Below are positions 33,791-43,377 of a stretch of 51,935 nucleotides of DNA, in pieces (within the stretch, counting starts at the first letter, position 1; every line of letters starts with the position of its first letter). The stretch is from the NCBI GenBank assembly GCA_902620405.1, contig CACNIC010000006.1, positions 1 through 51,935 on the forward strand, read 5' to 3'. The notes under the pieces were generated by a model, which did no database searches, had not been told where the DNA came from, and was given only the letters and a program-made list of their open reading frames with translations. Origin of the DNA: an uncultured SAR202 cluster bacterium. Lineage in GTDB: Bacteria; Chloroflexota; Dehalococcoidia; Lucifugimonadales; Lucifugimonadaceae. A program made the translations under genes and the position numbers.

Positions 33791-34832
33791 AAAGATATTA
33801 CAAGCCATAAAATTAGCAACAAATAATGAGGATTTAGATTTTGAATTAGCTAAGCTATCTATGAATGAAATAATGAGTGGAGAGGTTACACCTTCTCAAT
33901 TTGGAGCTTTTATAATTGCAATGAAAATGAAAGGTGAAACTCCTACTGAGATAGCAGGTTTAGCTACAGCAATGAGAGATAAATCTCTAAAAGTAGATTT
34001 AGACGAGCCTTTACTAGATACATGTGGTACGGGGGGAGATGGACTGAAAACTTTTAATATTTCAACAGCTGTTGCATTTGTTGTTGCTGGCGCAGGCATC
34101 AAGGTAGCAAAACACGGAAATAGAGCAATATCAGGATCATCAGGTAGTGCTGATGCATTGGAATCATTAGGAGTAAAAATTACATTATCTCCATATTCTG
34201 TAAAAAAGTGCATTCAAGAAATTGGAATAGGTTTTATATTTGCACAATCATTTCATCCAGCCATGAAGTTTGCATCACCTTTAAGAAAAGAAATTGGGAT
34301 ACCTACAATATTTAATATTCTGGGGCCTCTTACTAATCCTGCAGGCGCCTCTAATCAATTAATAGGAATATCTAGCTATGAATCTGCTGAAAAGGTAGCA
34401 GAAGCATTAAAAATATTAGGTACTAAAAATTCTATTGTTGTTAATGGTCACAATAATTTAGATGAGATAAGTGTAGAGGGTAATACAAATATATGGCAGG
34501 TTAACAAAGATAAAGTAAAAAGAAGAAGGGCAAGGATATCAGATTTCGGTTTACCAGAGTCCAAATTAGATAATTTAATTGTTGACAGCATTGAAGAAAG
34601 TGTTGATACGATAAAAGATATTTTTGATGGTCAAGGTTCTGACCCTTTAGAAAAAAGTAATATATCCTCAAGAAGAAATGCTGTGATTATTAATGCTGCT
34701 GCTGCATTGGTAGCTTCTGGTAAGACTGATAGTTTTCAAGATGCTTCTGAAATGGCTAAGACTTCTATTGACTCTGGGGCTGCACAATCTAAATTGATCG
34801 AGCTTATTGAATTATCAAATAAGATGGACTAG
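33780..34832 (+). CDS. trpD: Anthranilate phosphoribosyltransferase
   Basis: 350 aa. The PRPP site DTCGTGGDG is followed by FNISTAVAFV, KHGNRAISGSSGSADALE, HPAMKFASPLRKEIG and FNILGPLTNPA, all characteristic of TrpD. It joins anthranilate to phosphoribosyl pyrophosphate. Start lies in the end of trpG; gap to trpC is two bases. Confidence 0.96.
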   Translation: MENKKILQAIKLATNNEDLDFELAKLSMNEIMSGEVTPSQFGAFIIAMKMKGETPTEIAGLATAMRDKSLKVDLDEPLLDTCGTGGDGLKTFNISTAVAFVVAGAGIKVAKHGNRAISGSSGSADALESLGVKITLSPYSVKKCIQEIGIGFIFAQSFHPAMKFASPLRKEIGIPTIFNILGPLTNPAGASNQLIGISSYESAEKVAEALKILGTKNSIVVNGHNNLDEISVEGNTNIWQVNKDKVKRRRARISDFGLPESKLDNLIVDSIEESVDTIKDIFDGQGSDPLEKSNISSRRNAVIINAAAALVASGKTDSFQDASEMAKTSIDSGAAQSKLIELIELSNKMD

Positions 34833-34834
34833 AT

Positions 34835-35641
34835 ATGCAATTAGGTAGCGTACTAAAACAAATAATTGAAGATAAAAAAAAATTAGTTGATGAATCTAAG
34901 TATAAGGTCTCACTTCAAGAATTAAAAATTAAAACAACTGAAATTAGTAAACCAATTGATTTTAAAAACATTTTTAATTCGAATGAAATATCCCTAATTG
35001 CTGAAATAAAAAGATCCTCAGCATCTGCAGGAGACATATTACCTGAGTTAGATTTATATAATATTACAAATGCTTATATTGAAGGTGGAGTATCAGCAAT
35101 TTCAATTTTGACAGAAAAAACTAGATTTGGTGGATCATTGTCAGATTTGAAAGAAGTTGCATCAATTTGTAAAAAAAATAATGTGCCTGTTTTACAAAAA
35201 GATTTTATTTTTGATGTTTATCAACTTTATGAAGGGGCATTAAATGGAGCTTCGGCGGCTTTAATAATTGTTTCTATTCTAGATGAAAAAGAATTAAATC
35301 AATTAATTAAAACATGTAAAGATTTGTCTATAACTCCTCTTGTAGAAATATTTAATGAACATGAATTGCATCTTGCTCTAAATAATGGAGCTGATGTCAT
35401 TGGAATAAATAATAGAAACTTAAATAATTTAGAAACATCACTAAAAGTTTTTGAAGAACTATCACCCATGGTCCCAAAAGATAAAATACTCATTTCTGAA
35501 AGTGGAATAAAAACAATTGAAGATGTGGAACTGATGTCTGAACAGGGAGCTGATGGTGTTCTTGTTGGAGAATCTATTTTAAAAAGTAAAAATATCAATG
35601 ACCACATCAAAAAATTATCTAATGTAAAAAAATGCAAATAA
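34835..35641 (+). CDS. trpC: Indole-3-glycerol-phosphate synthase
   Basis: 268 aa TIM barrel. LIAEIKRSSASAGDI, VLQKDFIFD with the catalytic Lys, PLVEIFNEHEL, IGINNRNLNNLETSL, LISESGIKT and GADGVLVGESILKS are the family motifs in order. It closes the indole ring in the fourth step of the pathway. It overlaps trpF by 10 bases. Confidence 0.96.
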   Translation: MQLGSVLKQIIEDKKKLVDESKYKVSLQELKIKTTEISKPIDFKNIFNSNEISLIAEIKRSSASAGDILPELDLYNITNAYIEGGVSAISILTEKTRFGGSLSDLKEVASICKKNNVPVLQKDFIFDVYQLYEGALNGASAALIIVSILDEKELNQLIKTCKDLSITPLVEIFNEHELHLALNNGADVIGINNRNLNNLETSLKVFEELSPMVPKDKILISESGIKTIEDVELMSEQGADGVLVGESILKSKNINDHIKKLSNVKKCK

Positions 35642-36258
35642 AAATTTGTGGAATCAAAGATTTAGAAAGTGGAGAAGCATCAATTATAAGTGGTGCGGAT
35701 TATTTAGGATTTAATTTTATTGAAAGCTCAAAGAGAGTAATTTCACCTGACAATGCTTTAGGTATTATAAACAACCTAAGAAAAAAATTTCCAAAGAGAA
35801 AGTTCAAATGTGTTGGATTATTTGATAAAAATATATTTAATTCAATTGAAAAAATATCAGAATATTCAAAACTAGACTTTGTTCAAATATGCGGAGAAGG
35901 GGATATTGATACACCGGTTCCTTCAATGAAACAAATAAGAATAAAATCTGAAGATACTGACGAGTTAATTATAAAAAAAATACAAGACTCACTCATGATT
36001 CATAATTATGTAATTTTAGATACCTATAAAGAAAATGCATTGGGTGGGACTGGAGAAAAATTTAATTGGAATGAATTTAAAAATTCTATCAATACAACAA
36101 ATGTTTTTTCTTCAGGTGGATTAAACCCAGAAAATATATTGGATCTGCTAAATAATTTTAGCCCTTTTGGAATTGATATTGCTTCTGGCGTAGAAACTAA
36201 CGGAAAAAAGGATCCTAAAAAAATTAAAAGAATTATTGAACTTTCAAAGAAAAACTAA
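35632..36258 (+). CDS. trpF: Phosphoribosylanthranilate isomerase
   Basis: 208 aa. KICGIKDLESG at the N-terminus carries the catalytic Cys, DYLGFNFIESSKRVIS follows, and VILDTYKENALGGTGEKFNW supplies the catalytic Asp and phosphate site. FSSGGLNPENI and GIDIASGVETNGKKDPKKI close the barrel. It is the last gene of the operon; trpB and trpA are missing and must be elsewhere. Its stop directly abuts the hflC stop on the other strand. Confidence 0.94.
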   Translation: MQIKICGIKDLESGEASIISGADYLGFNFIESSKRVISPDNALGIINNLRKKFPKRKFKCVGLFDKNIFNSIEKISEYSKLDFVQICGEGDIDTPVPSMKQIRIKSEDTDELIIKKIQDSLMIHNYVILDTYKENALGGTGEKFNWNEFKNSINTTNVFSSGGLNPENILDLLNNFSPFGIDIASGVETNGKKDPKKIKRIIELSKKN

Positions 36259-37335
36259 TTATTCTACGCTCTCAAAAATGTCTTCGCTTACCTGCTGATC
36301 TTTCAGGTATTTAAATAGAGGACTTTCAGGTGACAATACAATTGTATCCTCAGAATTTAATATCTTTATGTAGCTCTTTAAATATCTTTGGAATGCATAA
36401 AGTTCAGGATCTTTGTTAAGAGCTTCGGCTAATATAGATATTGATTCTGATTCAGCTTCACCTCTTAATTTAGCATCAGTACCTTGTGCTGTTTGAATAA
36501 GAACTGTAACTTGCCTGTCAACATTTGCTCTAATTTCAGCATCTCTTTGGGCACCTTCTGCTCTAAATGCATTAGCAATTCTTTCTCTTTCTGCTTGCAT
36601 TCTTGAGAAAACTGAACTTTCAATTGAGTCAGGAAAATCAGCTCTTTTTATTCTTACATCTATAATTTCTGCACCAAAAACTTCTTTAATGGGAAGCTTA
36701 TATCTAACTTCAAAACCACTTAATTCTGAAGGAGAAGGATTTGATGATATTAGGTTAATTTCTTGTTGAGTTGCTTGCCTTGATGTGCCATCTAAAGTAT
36801 TCGCAACTAAATCAATAACAACAAGATTGTTATTTAATCCATTTTCTAAATTTAATGCTTCATTTCTGCTAATATCAACGAAGTTGCTGGCTCGAGTAAC
36901 TTTACTCATAATTTCTTCTCTGACTTCAGCAATTATTTCTTCTTGGTTATCTTGTGCCACTTCATCTCGTAACCTTGAGTTAACAATATCTCCTAGCTTA
37001 GATTCTGCTTGAAGTTCATTACCAATTGCCTGAAAGAAAAGGAGGGGGTCTACTATCTTGTATCTAGCATAAACATCTATAACTAAGTTCTTTTTATCCT
37101 TTGTAAGCAAGCTTGTAGGAGAAGCATCTATTCTTAATAACCTTTTATCAAATCTTTGAACATTATCAATAATTGGAGTTTTAATTTTCAAACCTGGCTC
37201 AGTATATTCTTTCTGGAAAGCACCGAACCTAGTGACAATTGCAACTTCCCTTTCATCAATTACAAAGAAAATTTGCGGTAGTCCTACAAACAGAAATACA
37301 AGAACTATAATTATTGGTATTAAAGTCTTTCTCAT
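36259..37335 (-). CDS. hflC: HflC, SPFH-domain membrane protein
   Basis: 358 aa. One N-terminal helix (about 5-25), then IDEREVAIVTRFGAF at about 26-40, which opens the SPFH (band 7) domain. The C-terminal part is an alanine-glutamate-rich coiled coil (RMQAERERIANAFRAEGAQRD), and the chain ends in a short acidic tail. With HflK it forms a membrane microdomain that modulates the FtsH protease. One base downstream of hflK, in the same unit. Confidence 0.92.
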   Translation of the reverse strand: MRKTLIPIIIVLVFLFVGLPQIFFVIDEREVAIVTRFGAFQKEYTEPGLKIKTPIIDNVQRFDKRLLRIDASPTSLLTKDKKNLVIDVYARYKIVDPLLFFQAIGNELQAESKLGDIVNSRLRDEVAQDNQEEIIAEVREEIMSKVTRASNFVDISRNEALNLENGLNNNLVVIDLVANTLDGTSRQATQQEINLISSNPSPSELSGFEVRYKLPIKEVFGAEIIDVRIKRADFPDSIESSVFSRMQAERERIANAFRAEGAQRDAEIRANVDRQVTVLIQTAQGTDAKLRGEAESESISILAEALNKDPELYAFQRYLKSYIKILNSEDTIVLSPESPLFKYLKDQQVSEDIFESVE

Positions 37336-38436
37336 TTATTCGCCACCTACTGTATTATTTCCAAGTTGAAGTAAAGGTAATGGCGCTGATGAATCAGAAA
37401 TAATATATTTCTTAACTTTAGGTAAAATTTCATTTATCGCGTCCAAATATAATCTTGTTCTAGTAACATCTTTTGATTGTTTATATGCCTTCAATAACTC
37501 TTCGAAACCTGCTGCTTCACCCTCAGCAATTTGCAATCTTCCTTCTTTATAAGCTTCTGCTGCTTCAATAATTTTTGCAGCTTCACCCTGAGCTCTTGGT
37601 AACTGGTCAGCTTGATATGCTTCCGCAAGGTTAATAATTCTATCTCTATCTTCTCTAGCTCTAACAACATCTTCGAATGCATCTTGTACTGCTGCTGGAG
37701 GATTTACATTTTGGAGAAGTACTTGTTGAACATCAATTCCAGTTTCGTAAGCTTCGTTTATCTCTCTCATTTTAGATAATACTTCTTGTTGCACTGCTTC
37801 TTTTTCAGTTGTCAAAATATCATCAATGTTTCTAGACCCAACTATTTGCCTAAGAGTTGTTTCAGTTATATCTCTTAATGTTTTACCATCTGGTTGACCT
37901 TCATCAATGCCTCTATCAGATTCACCTGGATCATCAACATGAAATAAGTAAGCTTTAGGGTCGCTGATTCTATACTGAATTACTGCCTGAGCTTGAACAA
38001 TATTTTCATCTCCAGTTATCATGTTGGCTTCAGCTGGAACTTCTTTAAAAATACCTGCCTGCTCTTCTATTCCCCTAAATCCAAGTTCTAGTCTTCTTGT
38101 TTTTGTAACAGCAACTATATCAGTATTCCCGACAGGGCCAGGCCAGTGCCATCTAAGACCAGGTTCAGTTGTTGCAACGTATTTCCCAAAAGTCCTAAGC
38201 ACAGCTTTCTCATCGGGCTGAACAGAATAGACACCAGATGCAATCCACAATATTGCCACAACCAAGATAATTATTAACCCTAAGAATGGAGACCCGCTTC
38301 CTAAGCCAGGGATTTTAGGAATTTTAATATTAAGCCTTCCTAACAACTCTTCTAGAGAAGGCTCCTCTTTGTTATTGTCTCCAGACGGAGGTCTATATAC
38401 AAAATTATTTACTAATTTAGACATTACTGATTTCAT
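37336..38436 (-). CDS. hflK: HflK, SPFH-domain membrane protein
   Basis: 366 aa. A proline- and glycine-rich cytoplasmic N-terminus (about 1-50) precedes a membrane helix (about 52-70), then VYSVQPDEKAVLRTFGKY and GLRWHWPGPVG, typical of HflK. A long helical region (EAVQQEVLSKMREINEAYE) follows, with DVQQVLLQNVNPPAAVQDAF and the EGEAAK-type repeats of the coiled coil. No ftsH gene is in the window. A TATACT 11 bases before the start suggests a short leader. Confidence 0.92.
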   Translation of the reverse strand: MKSVMSKLVNNFVYRPPSGDNNKEEPSLEELLGRLNIKIPKIPGLGSGSPFLGLIIILVVAILWIASGVYSVQPDEKAVLRTFGKYVATTEPGLRWHWPGPVGNTDIVAVTKTRRLELGFRGIEEQAGIFKEVPAEANMITGDENIVQAQAVIQYRISDPKAYLFHVDDPGESDRGIDEGQPDGKTLRDITETTLRQIVGSRNIDDILTTEKEAVQQEVLSKMREINEAYETGIDVQQVLLQNVNPPAAVQDAFEDVVRAREDRDRIINLAEAYQADQLPRAQGEAAKIIEAAEAYKEGRLQIAEGEAAGFEELLKAYKQSKDVTRTRLYLDAINEILPKVKKYIISDSSAPLPLLQLGNNTVGGE

Positions 38437-38477
38437 AACTTAAATATAGTATATCATTCATCTGTCGATGTCAGTAC

Positions 38478-39488
38478 CTATTCGATCATAATTTTATAAT
38501 CATCTATTGAACTTATATTTTTAATATCATCAATAGCATCATGTAAATTGTCATAACTATCAATTAAATCATTTAATTCATCATTAAAATTTGAAATTGA
38601 ACTTGGTGAGTCTCCATAGGTACCATTAAATGCAAACCATGCTTGGTTTATTTTTCTTATTTTTACACCGTTAGAGTTTAATATTAATGTAGATTCTTGC
38701 ATAAGTTTTTCAGCATCATTTATTTTCCTCTTAGCCAACAAAGAATCAACTTCAATTCTTAATTTTTTCATAAATTCTCTGTAATTAAATTCAGTCTTAT
38801 TACTTTTTTTATATTGTCCGCATAATTCATTTTTCGATTCAAAATTTTTTTTGCAAAGACCATCTAACAATCTATTAGAAAATATATTTGCAAGAGTTTC
38901 ATTAATTTCTTTCATTTCTGGGCTTGAAAAATATGACCTTCCTAAAGGATGGAATATTAAATACTGATGAAGCCATTCATGACTTACTGTTAAAAATAAT
39001 TCTCTCAGGCTCTTTCCATCAGAAATAATTGATGGGTATGCTGCAATGCCTCCAATATCTATGATTATTGAAGACAGATCTTTATTTTCAGTAGCACTTT
39101 CTAAAGCCTCAATTTCATTTATGTTTAAAGAAGAAGTTAATAAAAGCTCCCCTTTTCTTTCAATTTTGTTTCTTGGAGAAGTCACCAATAATTTAGGTGA
39201 ATTTCCAACAGTAAATTCAGGGGTTGGAAAAATTATGTTAAAAATATAATCCATGTTTTGATCATATAATTCATTTATAAGTAATTTTTTTACAATTTCA
39301 TTTTGTGATTCAGGTTTTTTAAATCCATATCTTTCCAAAAATAAATTCAGAATTGAATTTAATTCATATTTAAAAATACTGAACTGGAATTTATCATCAA
39401 CTATATCATCGAGATTACTATCATCATTTGATTGACAACTAATAAAAAAAATCTGAAAAATTAAAATTAAAGTTAAAAATTTGGTCAA
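38478..39488 (-). CDS. Lipoprotein with HExxH zinc-metalloprotease signature
   Basis: 336 aa. Signal peptide with lipobox FFIS-C18, then an acidic linker. The motif SHEWLHQY has H170-E171-x2-H174, with a candidate third zinc ligand Glu197 in NETLANIF, the arrangement of gluzincins. The family is not recognised beyond that. It would act on the outer side of the membrane, possibly in cell-wall or peptide turnover. Starts inside the formylglycine enzyme gene (4-base overlap), so the two are co-translated. Confidence 0.7.
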   Translation of the reverse strand: MTKFLTLILIFQIFFISCQSNDDSNLDDIVDDKFQFSIFKYELNSILNLFLERYGFKKPESQNEIVKKLLINELYDQNMDYIFNIIFPTPEFTVGNSPKLLVTSPRNKIERKGELLLTSSLNINEIEALESATENKDLSSIIIDIGGIAAYPSIISDGKSLRELFLTVSHEWLHQYLIFHPLGRSYFSSPEMKEINETLANIFSNRLLDGLCKKNFESKNELCGQYKKSNKTEFNYREFMKKLRIEVDSLLAKRKINDAEKLMQESTLILNSNGVKIRKINQAWFAFNGTYGDSPSSISNFNDELNDLIDSYDNLHDAIDDIKNISSIDDYKIMIE

Positions 39489-40414
39489 TTTTTTACTACT
39501 CTAAAGCCCATGTTTGAAGTCGATGAATCAATTGAATTGCTTGTCCTTGCAGAAGTTCTATATCTATTGCAATAACTATCATGACACAAAAAGGATCCGC
39601 CTCTAATTACTTTATTATTGCCCTTTTCTGGCCCTGAAGGATTCACATTGATTTCTAAATCATGAAATCTTGTAAACCAATCTTGTGTCCATTCCCAAAC
39701 ATTCCCTACCATATTAAATAAGCCGAAGTTATTTGGATTAAATTCATCTACCTTTGTTGTAAATTTCATCTCAGCAGGTGCATTATTTTGATAAGGAAAC
39801 TCGCCATCAAAAATATTGCACTGGATTTTTCCATCAATTAAAAGCTCATCGCCCCATGGAAATTTCTTTTGCTCGAGCCCGCCTCTTGCTGCATACTCCC
39901 ATTCTGCTTCAGTGGGCAATCTTGTTCCACTCCATTTACAATATTCTTGTGCGTCCCTCCATGAAATATGTGTAACAGGATGATCAGGAAAATTATCGAT
40001 TCCAATATTTTCACCGTCCGGAAGATTCCAGTTTGCGTTTTCTACTTTTATCCACCATGGAGCGTTTTGGACTGACTCATTTTGATCTCTTTTTTCGAAT
40101 TGTTCAAAGAAAACAAATGACCACCCAAATTTTTCTGCGTCTGTTACATAATTAGTCTCTTTAATGAATTCATTAAACTCTGAAATAGTAACTGAGTATT
40201 TTGATATAGAAAATTCATCAACATATACTTTTCTTACAGGCCCCTCTCCATCTCCTGGAAATACATACTTTTCTTCAGACCCCATAAAGAACCAACCTCC
40301 ATCAAGGTGTTCAAATGCAATCTTAGAGTTATTGTCAGAATAAGATTTTTCAGTTGAAATATTGATTTCAATATCTTTTCTATCGCTTTGTGGAGAACAA
40401 CAATTATCTGACAT
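39485..40414 (-). CDS. Formylglycine-generating enzyme (SUMF1 family)
   Basis: About 309 aa from the ATG at 40414 (MSDNCC). The frame is open to 40483, and an ATG at 40423 is also possible; no Shine-Dalgarno site decides. Family signatures: GGWFFMGSEE, the FSISKYSVTISEF region, PVTHISWRDAQEYCKWSGTR, LPTEAEWEYAARGG, GNVWEWTQDW and VIRGGSFLCHDSYCNRYR with the two copper-binding catalytic cysteines spaced as in true FGE. It converts the sulfatase-motif Cys to formylglycine. A matching Cys-type sulfatase is 3 kb away. Confidence 0.92.
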   Translation of the reverse strand: MSDNCCSPQSDRKDIEINISTEKSYSDNNSKIAFEHLDGGWFFMGSEEKYVFPGDGEGPVRKVYVDEFSISKYSVTISEFNEFIKETNYVTDAEKFGWSFVFFEQFEKRDQNESVQNAPWWIKVENANWNLPDGENIGIDNFPDHPVTHISWRDAQEYCKWSGTRLPTEAEWEYAARGGLEQKKFPWGDELLIDGKIQCNIFDGEFPYQNNAPAEMKFTTKVDEFNPNNFGLFNMVGNVWEWTQDWFTRFHDLEINVNPSGPEKGNNKVIRGGSFLCHDSYCNRYRTSARTSNSIDSSTSNMGFRVVKN

Positions 40415-40465
40415 AATGAACATAATTATATAATTATTTTTTAGGAAAAAAATATTCAAGGAAAT

Positions 40466-41131
40466 ATGCTTAAAAATGATCAATTAGAAAAATTGAATGA
40501 ATATACTGAATTAATTTACAGCGAAAATAAAAAATACAACTTAACTGGATTAAAAAATATTGAAGCTATTAAAGATAAATTAATTTCTGAAAGTATCTCA
40601 ACAATCAATTATGCAAATATAAATTTAACTGATTCTTCAAAAATTATAGATATTGGTACTGGTGCTGGAATTCCTGGAATACCCCTAAAAATTATTAAAG
40701 ATGATGTTAATTTAACATTAGTAGATTCCAATAATAAGAAGTGTGATTTTTTAAAAATGGTTTCATCTAAATTAAAGATTCATACAAATATTATTTGTGC
40801 CAGAATTGAAGATCTAGCTCATAACAATGACCACAGAGAAAAGTATGATTTATGTATTTCTAGGGCACTTTCAAAAATTTCGACACTTCACGAATTTGCC
40901 TTACCATTTTTAAAATTATCAGGAGAGACACTTTATATAAAAGGTAAGAACATTTCCAAAGAAATAATTGAATCTGAGTACTCAGCAAAAGTACTTGGGG
41001 GAAGCCTTTCGAATTATTCAGCAGTGACAGATATGTCTTCAATAGTTATCTATAAAAAAGTCAGATATACTCCAAAATCATACCCAAGAAGAGTAGGGAT
41101 TCCAAAAAAAAGTCCATTAGAGTTATCATGA
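40466..41131 (+). CDS. rsmG: 16S rRNA (guanine-527-N7) methyltransferase
   Basis: 221 aa. KYNLTGLKN near the N-terminus, the SAM motif IDIGTGAGIPGIPL (about 66-79), LVDSNNKKCDFL and CISRALSKIS follow the RsmG pattern, and the C-terminal YPRRVGIPKKSPL is typical. It methylates G527 of 16S rRNA. A CAAGGAAA site precedes the ATG. Divergent from the formylglycine enzyme. Usually near gid/parA genes, but not here. Confidence 0.93.
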   Translation: MLKNDQLEKLNEYTELIYSENKKYNLTGLKNIEAIKDKLISESISTINYANINLTDSSKIIDIGTGAGIPGIPLKIIKDDVNLTLVDSNNKKCDFLKMVSSKLKIHTNIICARIEDLAHNNDHREKYDLCISRALSKISTLHEFALPFLKLSGETLYIKGKNISKEIIESEYSAKVLGGSLSNYSAVTDMSSIVIYKKVRYTPKSYPRRVGIPKKSPLELS

Positions 41132-41154
41132 AATAAACTTGTAAAGGAAATCAT

Positions 41155-42123
41155 ATGAGATGCGGGCTGGGACAATTCCATAAACCTTCTCCAGAATTTT
41201 TAAAATTTGCTAAGGAATATGGGGCCACAGATATTTTACTCAACCAGAACAGTGATAAAGATAATCATCTTTTAGATCATAACAACAGATGGGAATTAAA
41301 AGATTTGGTAAGCCTTAGACGTACTGTAGAGAGTTATGGAATGAAACTAAGTGCATTAGAAAATGTTCCAACAAAATTTTACGATCATATTATGCTTGGT
41401 GGCCCAAAAAGGGATGAGCAGATTGAAAATATGATATATACAATAAAAAATATTGCCAGGGCGGGAATTCCAATATTTGGTTACAACTGGATGCCATCTC
41501 AAGTATGGAGGACCAAGCCAGAATATATAAGAGGAAATGCAGAAGCTACAGCTTTTGATTATGATTCAGCACAAAATCTTCCTATTACTCATGATAGAGA
41601 ATATACAGAAGAAGAGATGTGGGAGAACCTAGAATACTGGATAAAAATTATTACTCCAATTGCCGAAGAAGAAGGAATAAGGCTAGGTATTCACCCATGT
41701 GATCCACCAGTTCCAGTTTTAGGTGGGATCCCGCAACTTATGAGAAGTTTCGATGCATACAAGAGATTAATTGAAATCTATCCTTCAGATAGTAATGGTA
41801 TTGAATTTTGCCAAGGAACTTTTGCAGAAATGAATGATGATATTTATGAAATGATAAAATATTTTGGTGAAAGAAAAAAAATTCTTTATGTACATTTCAG
41901 AAATGTCTCAAGTCAAGTTCCAAAATTTCACGAAGAATTTGTTAATACGGGTTATGTAGACATGCACAAAGCAATGAAAATTTATAAAGATGTTGGTTAT
42001 GATAGTTTTTTCATTGATGATCATGTGCCAAGCACTTTTCAAGATACACCTTTTGGGCACAGAGGAAGAGCATTTGCAATGGGTTATATTCAGGCACTGA
42101 TTGAATCTGTCACAAAGGGTTAA
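41155..42123 (+). CDS. Mannonate dehydratase-like TIM-barrel enzyme
   Basis: 322 aa. Resembles UxuA: the metal-binding HPCDPPVPVLGGI, GIEFCQGTFAEM, the HFRNVSS segment and the IDDHVPS motif near the C-terminus. UxuA dehydrates D-mannonate to 2-keto-3-deoxygluconate. It is somewhat shorter than E. coli UxuA and may act on another sugar acid. Placed between rsmG and a small iron-sulfur-type gene, close to a sulfatase that could release sugars. Related in theme, not in fold, to the enolase-superfamily gene at 9741. Confidence 0.8.
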   Translation: MRCGLGQFHKPSPEFLKFAKEYGATDILLNQNSDKDNHLLDHNNRWELKDLVSLRRTVESYGMKLSALENVPTKFYDHIMLGGPKRDEQIENMIYTIKNIARAGIPIFGYNWMPSQVWRTKPEYIRGNAEATAFDYDSAQNLPITHDREYTEEEMWENLEYWIKIITPIAEEEGIRLGIHPCDPPVPVLGGIPQLMRSFDAYKRLIEIYPSDSNGIEFCQGTFAEMNDDIYEMIKYFGERKKILYVHFRNVSSQVPKFHEEFVNTGYVDMHKAMKIYKDVGYDSFFIDDHVPSTFQDTPFGHRGRAFAMGYIQALIESVTKG

Positions 42124-42127
42124 ATTA

Positions 42128-42319
42128 ATGACATATGATTTTTTCGAAAACGTTATTTCACCATGCGTAAATATTTGTAGGTATGACGAATCTGGTGAAT
42201 ATTGTATTGGATGCAAAAGGACCCCAATAGAAATATCAAAATGGTTTACAATGACAAATTTTGAAAGAGAAAAAATCTTGTCTGAGCTTCCAAGAAGAGA
42301 AGTTAATACAGAATATTAA
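42128..42319 (+). CDS. DUF1289 small cysteine-rich protein
   Basis: 63 aa from the ATG at 42128 (an in-frame TTG at 42101 would lie in the previous gene). Four cysteines in SPCVNICRYDE and EYCIGCKRT, then IEISKWFTMTNFEREKIL, match the DUF1289 family, proposed to bind a metal or iron-sulfur centre. Function unknown. Its stop overlaps that of the convergent OYE gene by 4 bases. Confidence 0.85.
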   Translation: MTYDFFENVISPCVNICRYDESGEYCIGCKRTPIEISKWFTMTNFEREKILSELPRREVNTEY

Positions 42320-43377
42320 AATGATCTAAGGTATTGATTAGGAGGAAAATTATTTCCATCCAATTTTTTCATAGAACTCAAGGGCCAATATGGATTTCTT
42401 AGTAACTCTCTCCCCATAAAAATAACATCAGCTTCATTATCTTTTAGGATTTTTTCTGCTTGATCAGGTTCTGTTATTAAACCTACAGCGCCTGTCATAA
42501 TACCAGCTTCTTTTTTAATTTTTTTTGAAAACTTTACTTGATAATTTGGTTCAGCAATTATTTCTTGCTTAGAGTAATTTCCTCCCGAAGAACAATCAAT
42601 TAAATCAACTCCAAGTCCCTTAAATTTCTTAGAAAGCTCAACTGACTGATATTCATCCCAGCCATTATCGGCATAATCAGTTGCAGAAATCCTAGCTAAA
42701 AGTATCGTATTTTCTGAAATTGCGCCTCTTACTTTCTTTACAATATTTAATGCAAATTTCATTCTATTCTCAAAATTACCCCCATAATCGTCTTCTCTTT
42801 TATTGGAAATTGGTGATAAAAATTCATGGACTAAATAGCCGTGCGCCATATGAAGCTCTATGCATTTAAATCCAGCTTTTTCAGCCCGTACAGCTGAGTT
42901 TGCGAATTTATTTTCTAGATCTTTAATTTCCTGAATTGAAAGTTCTTTTGGTGTAACAGATTTATTATCAAAAGGGATTGATGAAGGACCTACTGGCTGC
43001 CAACCACCTTTATTATCCGGCACAGAATATCCTTCCTCCCAAGGTTTATGGGTAGAGCCTTTTCTTCCAGAATGGGCTATCTGAATTGCGGGAATTGCAT
43101 TCATTTCTTTTATAAAATTTGTAATCTTTAAAAGCCCATCAATATGGTCATCTTTCCAAATGCCTAAATCATTTGGGCTTATTCTTCCTTCGGGTGAAAT
43201 TGCAGCAGCTTCTGTCATTACTAACCCTGCACCCCCAGCTGCCCTTGAGCCAAGATGTACTAAATGCCAGTTATTTGAAAATCCATCTTCAGAAGAATAC
43301 TGGCACATTGGAGAAACCCAGCATTTATTTTTGATTTCTTGCCCACGAATTGTAAAGCTACTGAACAATCTGCTCAT
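42316..43377 (-). CDS. NADH:flavin oxidoreductase (old yellow enzyme, YqjM type)
   Basis: 353 aa. VSPMCQYSSEDG at 21-32, with Cys25 of the thermophilic-like/YqjM class, NWHLVHLGSRAAGG, IQIAHSGRKGS, the substrate-binding ELHMAHGYLVHEFLSP, NKREDDYGG and VIFMGRELLRNPYWP. An FMN enzyme that reduces activated C=C bonds using NAD(P)H. Starts directly after the sulfatase stop on the same strand, so the two are co-transcribed. The physiological substrate is unknown. Confidence 0.9.
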   Translation of the reverse strand: MSRLFSSFTIRGQEIKNKCWVSPMCQYSSEDGFSNNWHLVHLGSRAAGGAGLVMTEAAAISPEGRISPNDLGIWKDDHIDGLLKITNFIKEMNAIPAIQIAHSGRKGSTHKPWEEGYSVPDNKGGWQPVGPSSIPFDNKSVTPKELSIQEIKDLENKFANSAVRAEKAGFKCIELHMAHGYLVHEFLSPISNKREDDYGGNFENRMKFALNIVKKVRGAISENTILLARISATDYADNGWDEYQSVELSKKFKGLGVDLIDCSSGGNYSKQEIIAEPNYQVKFSKKIKKEAGIMTGAVGLITEPDQAEKILKDNEADVIFMGRELLRNPYWPLSSMKKLDGNNFPPNQYLRSF

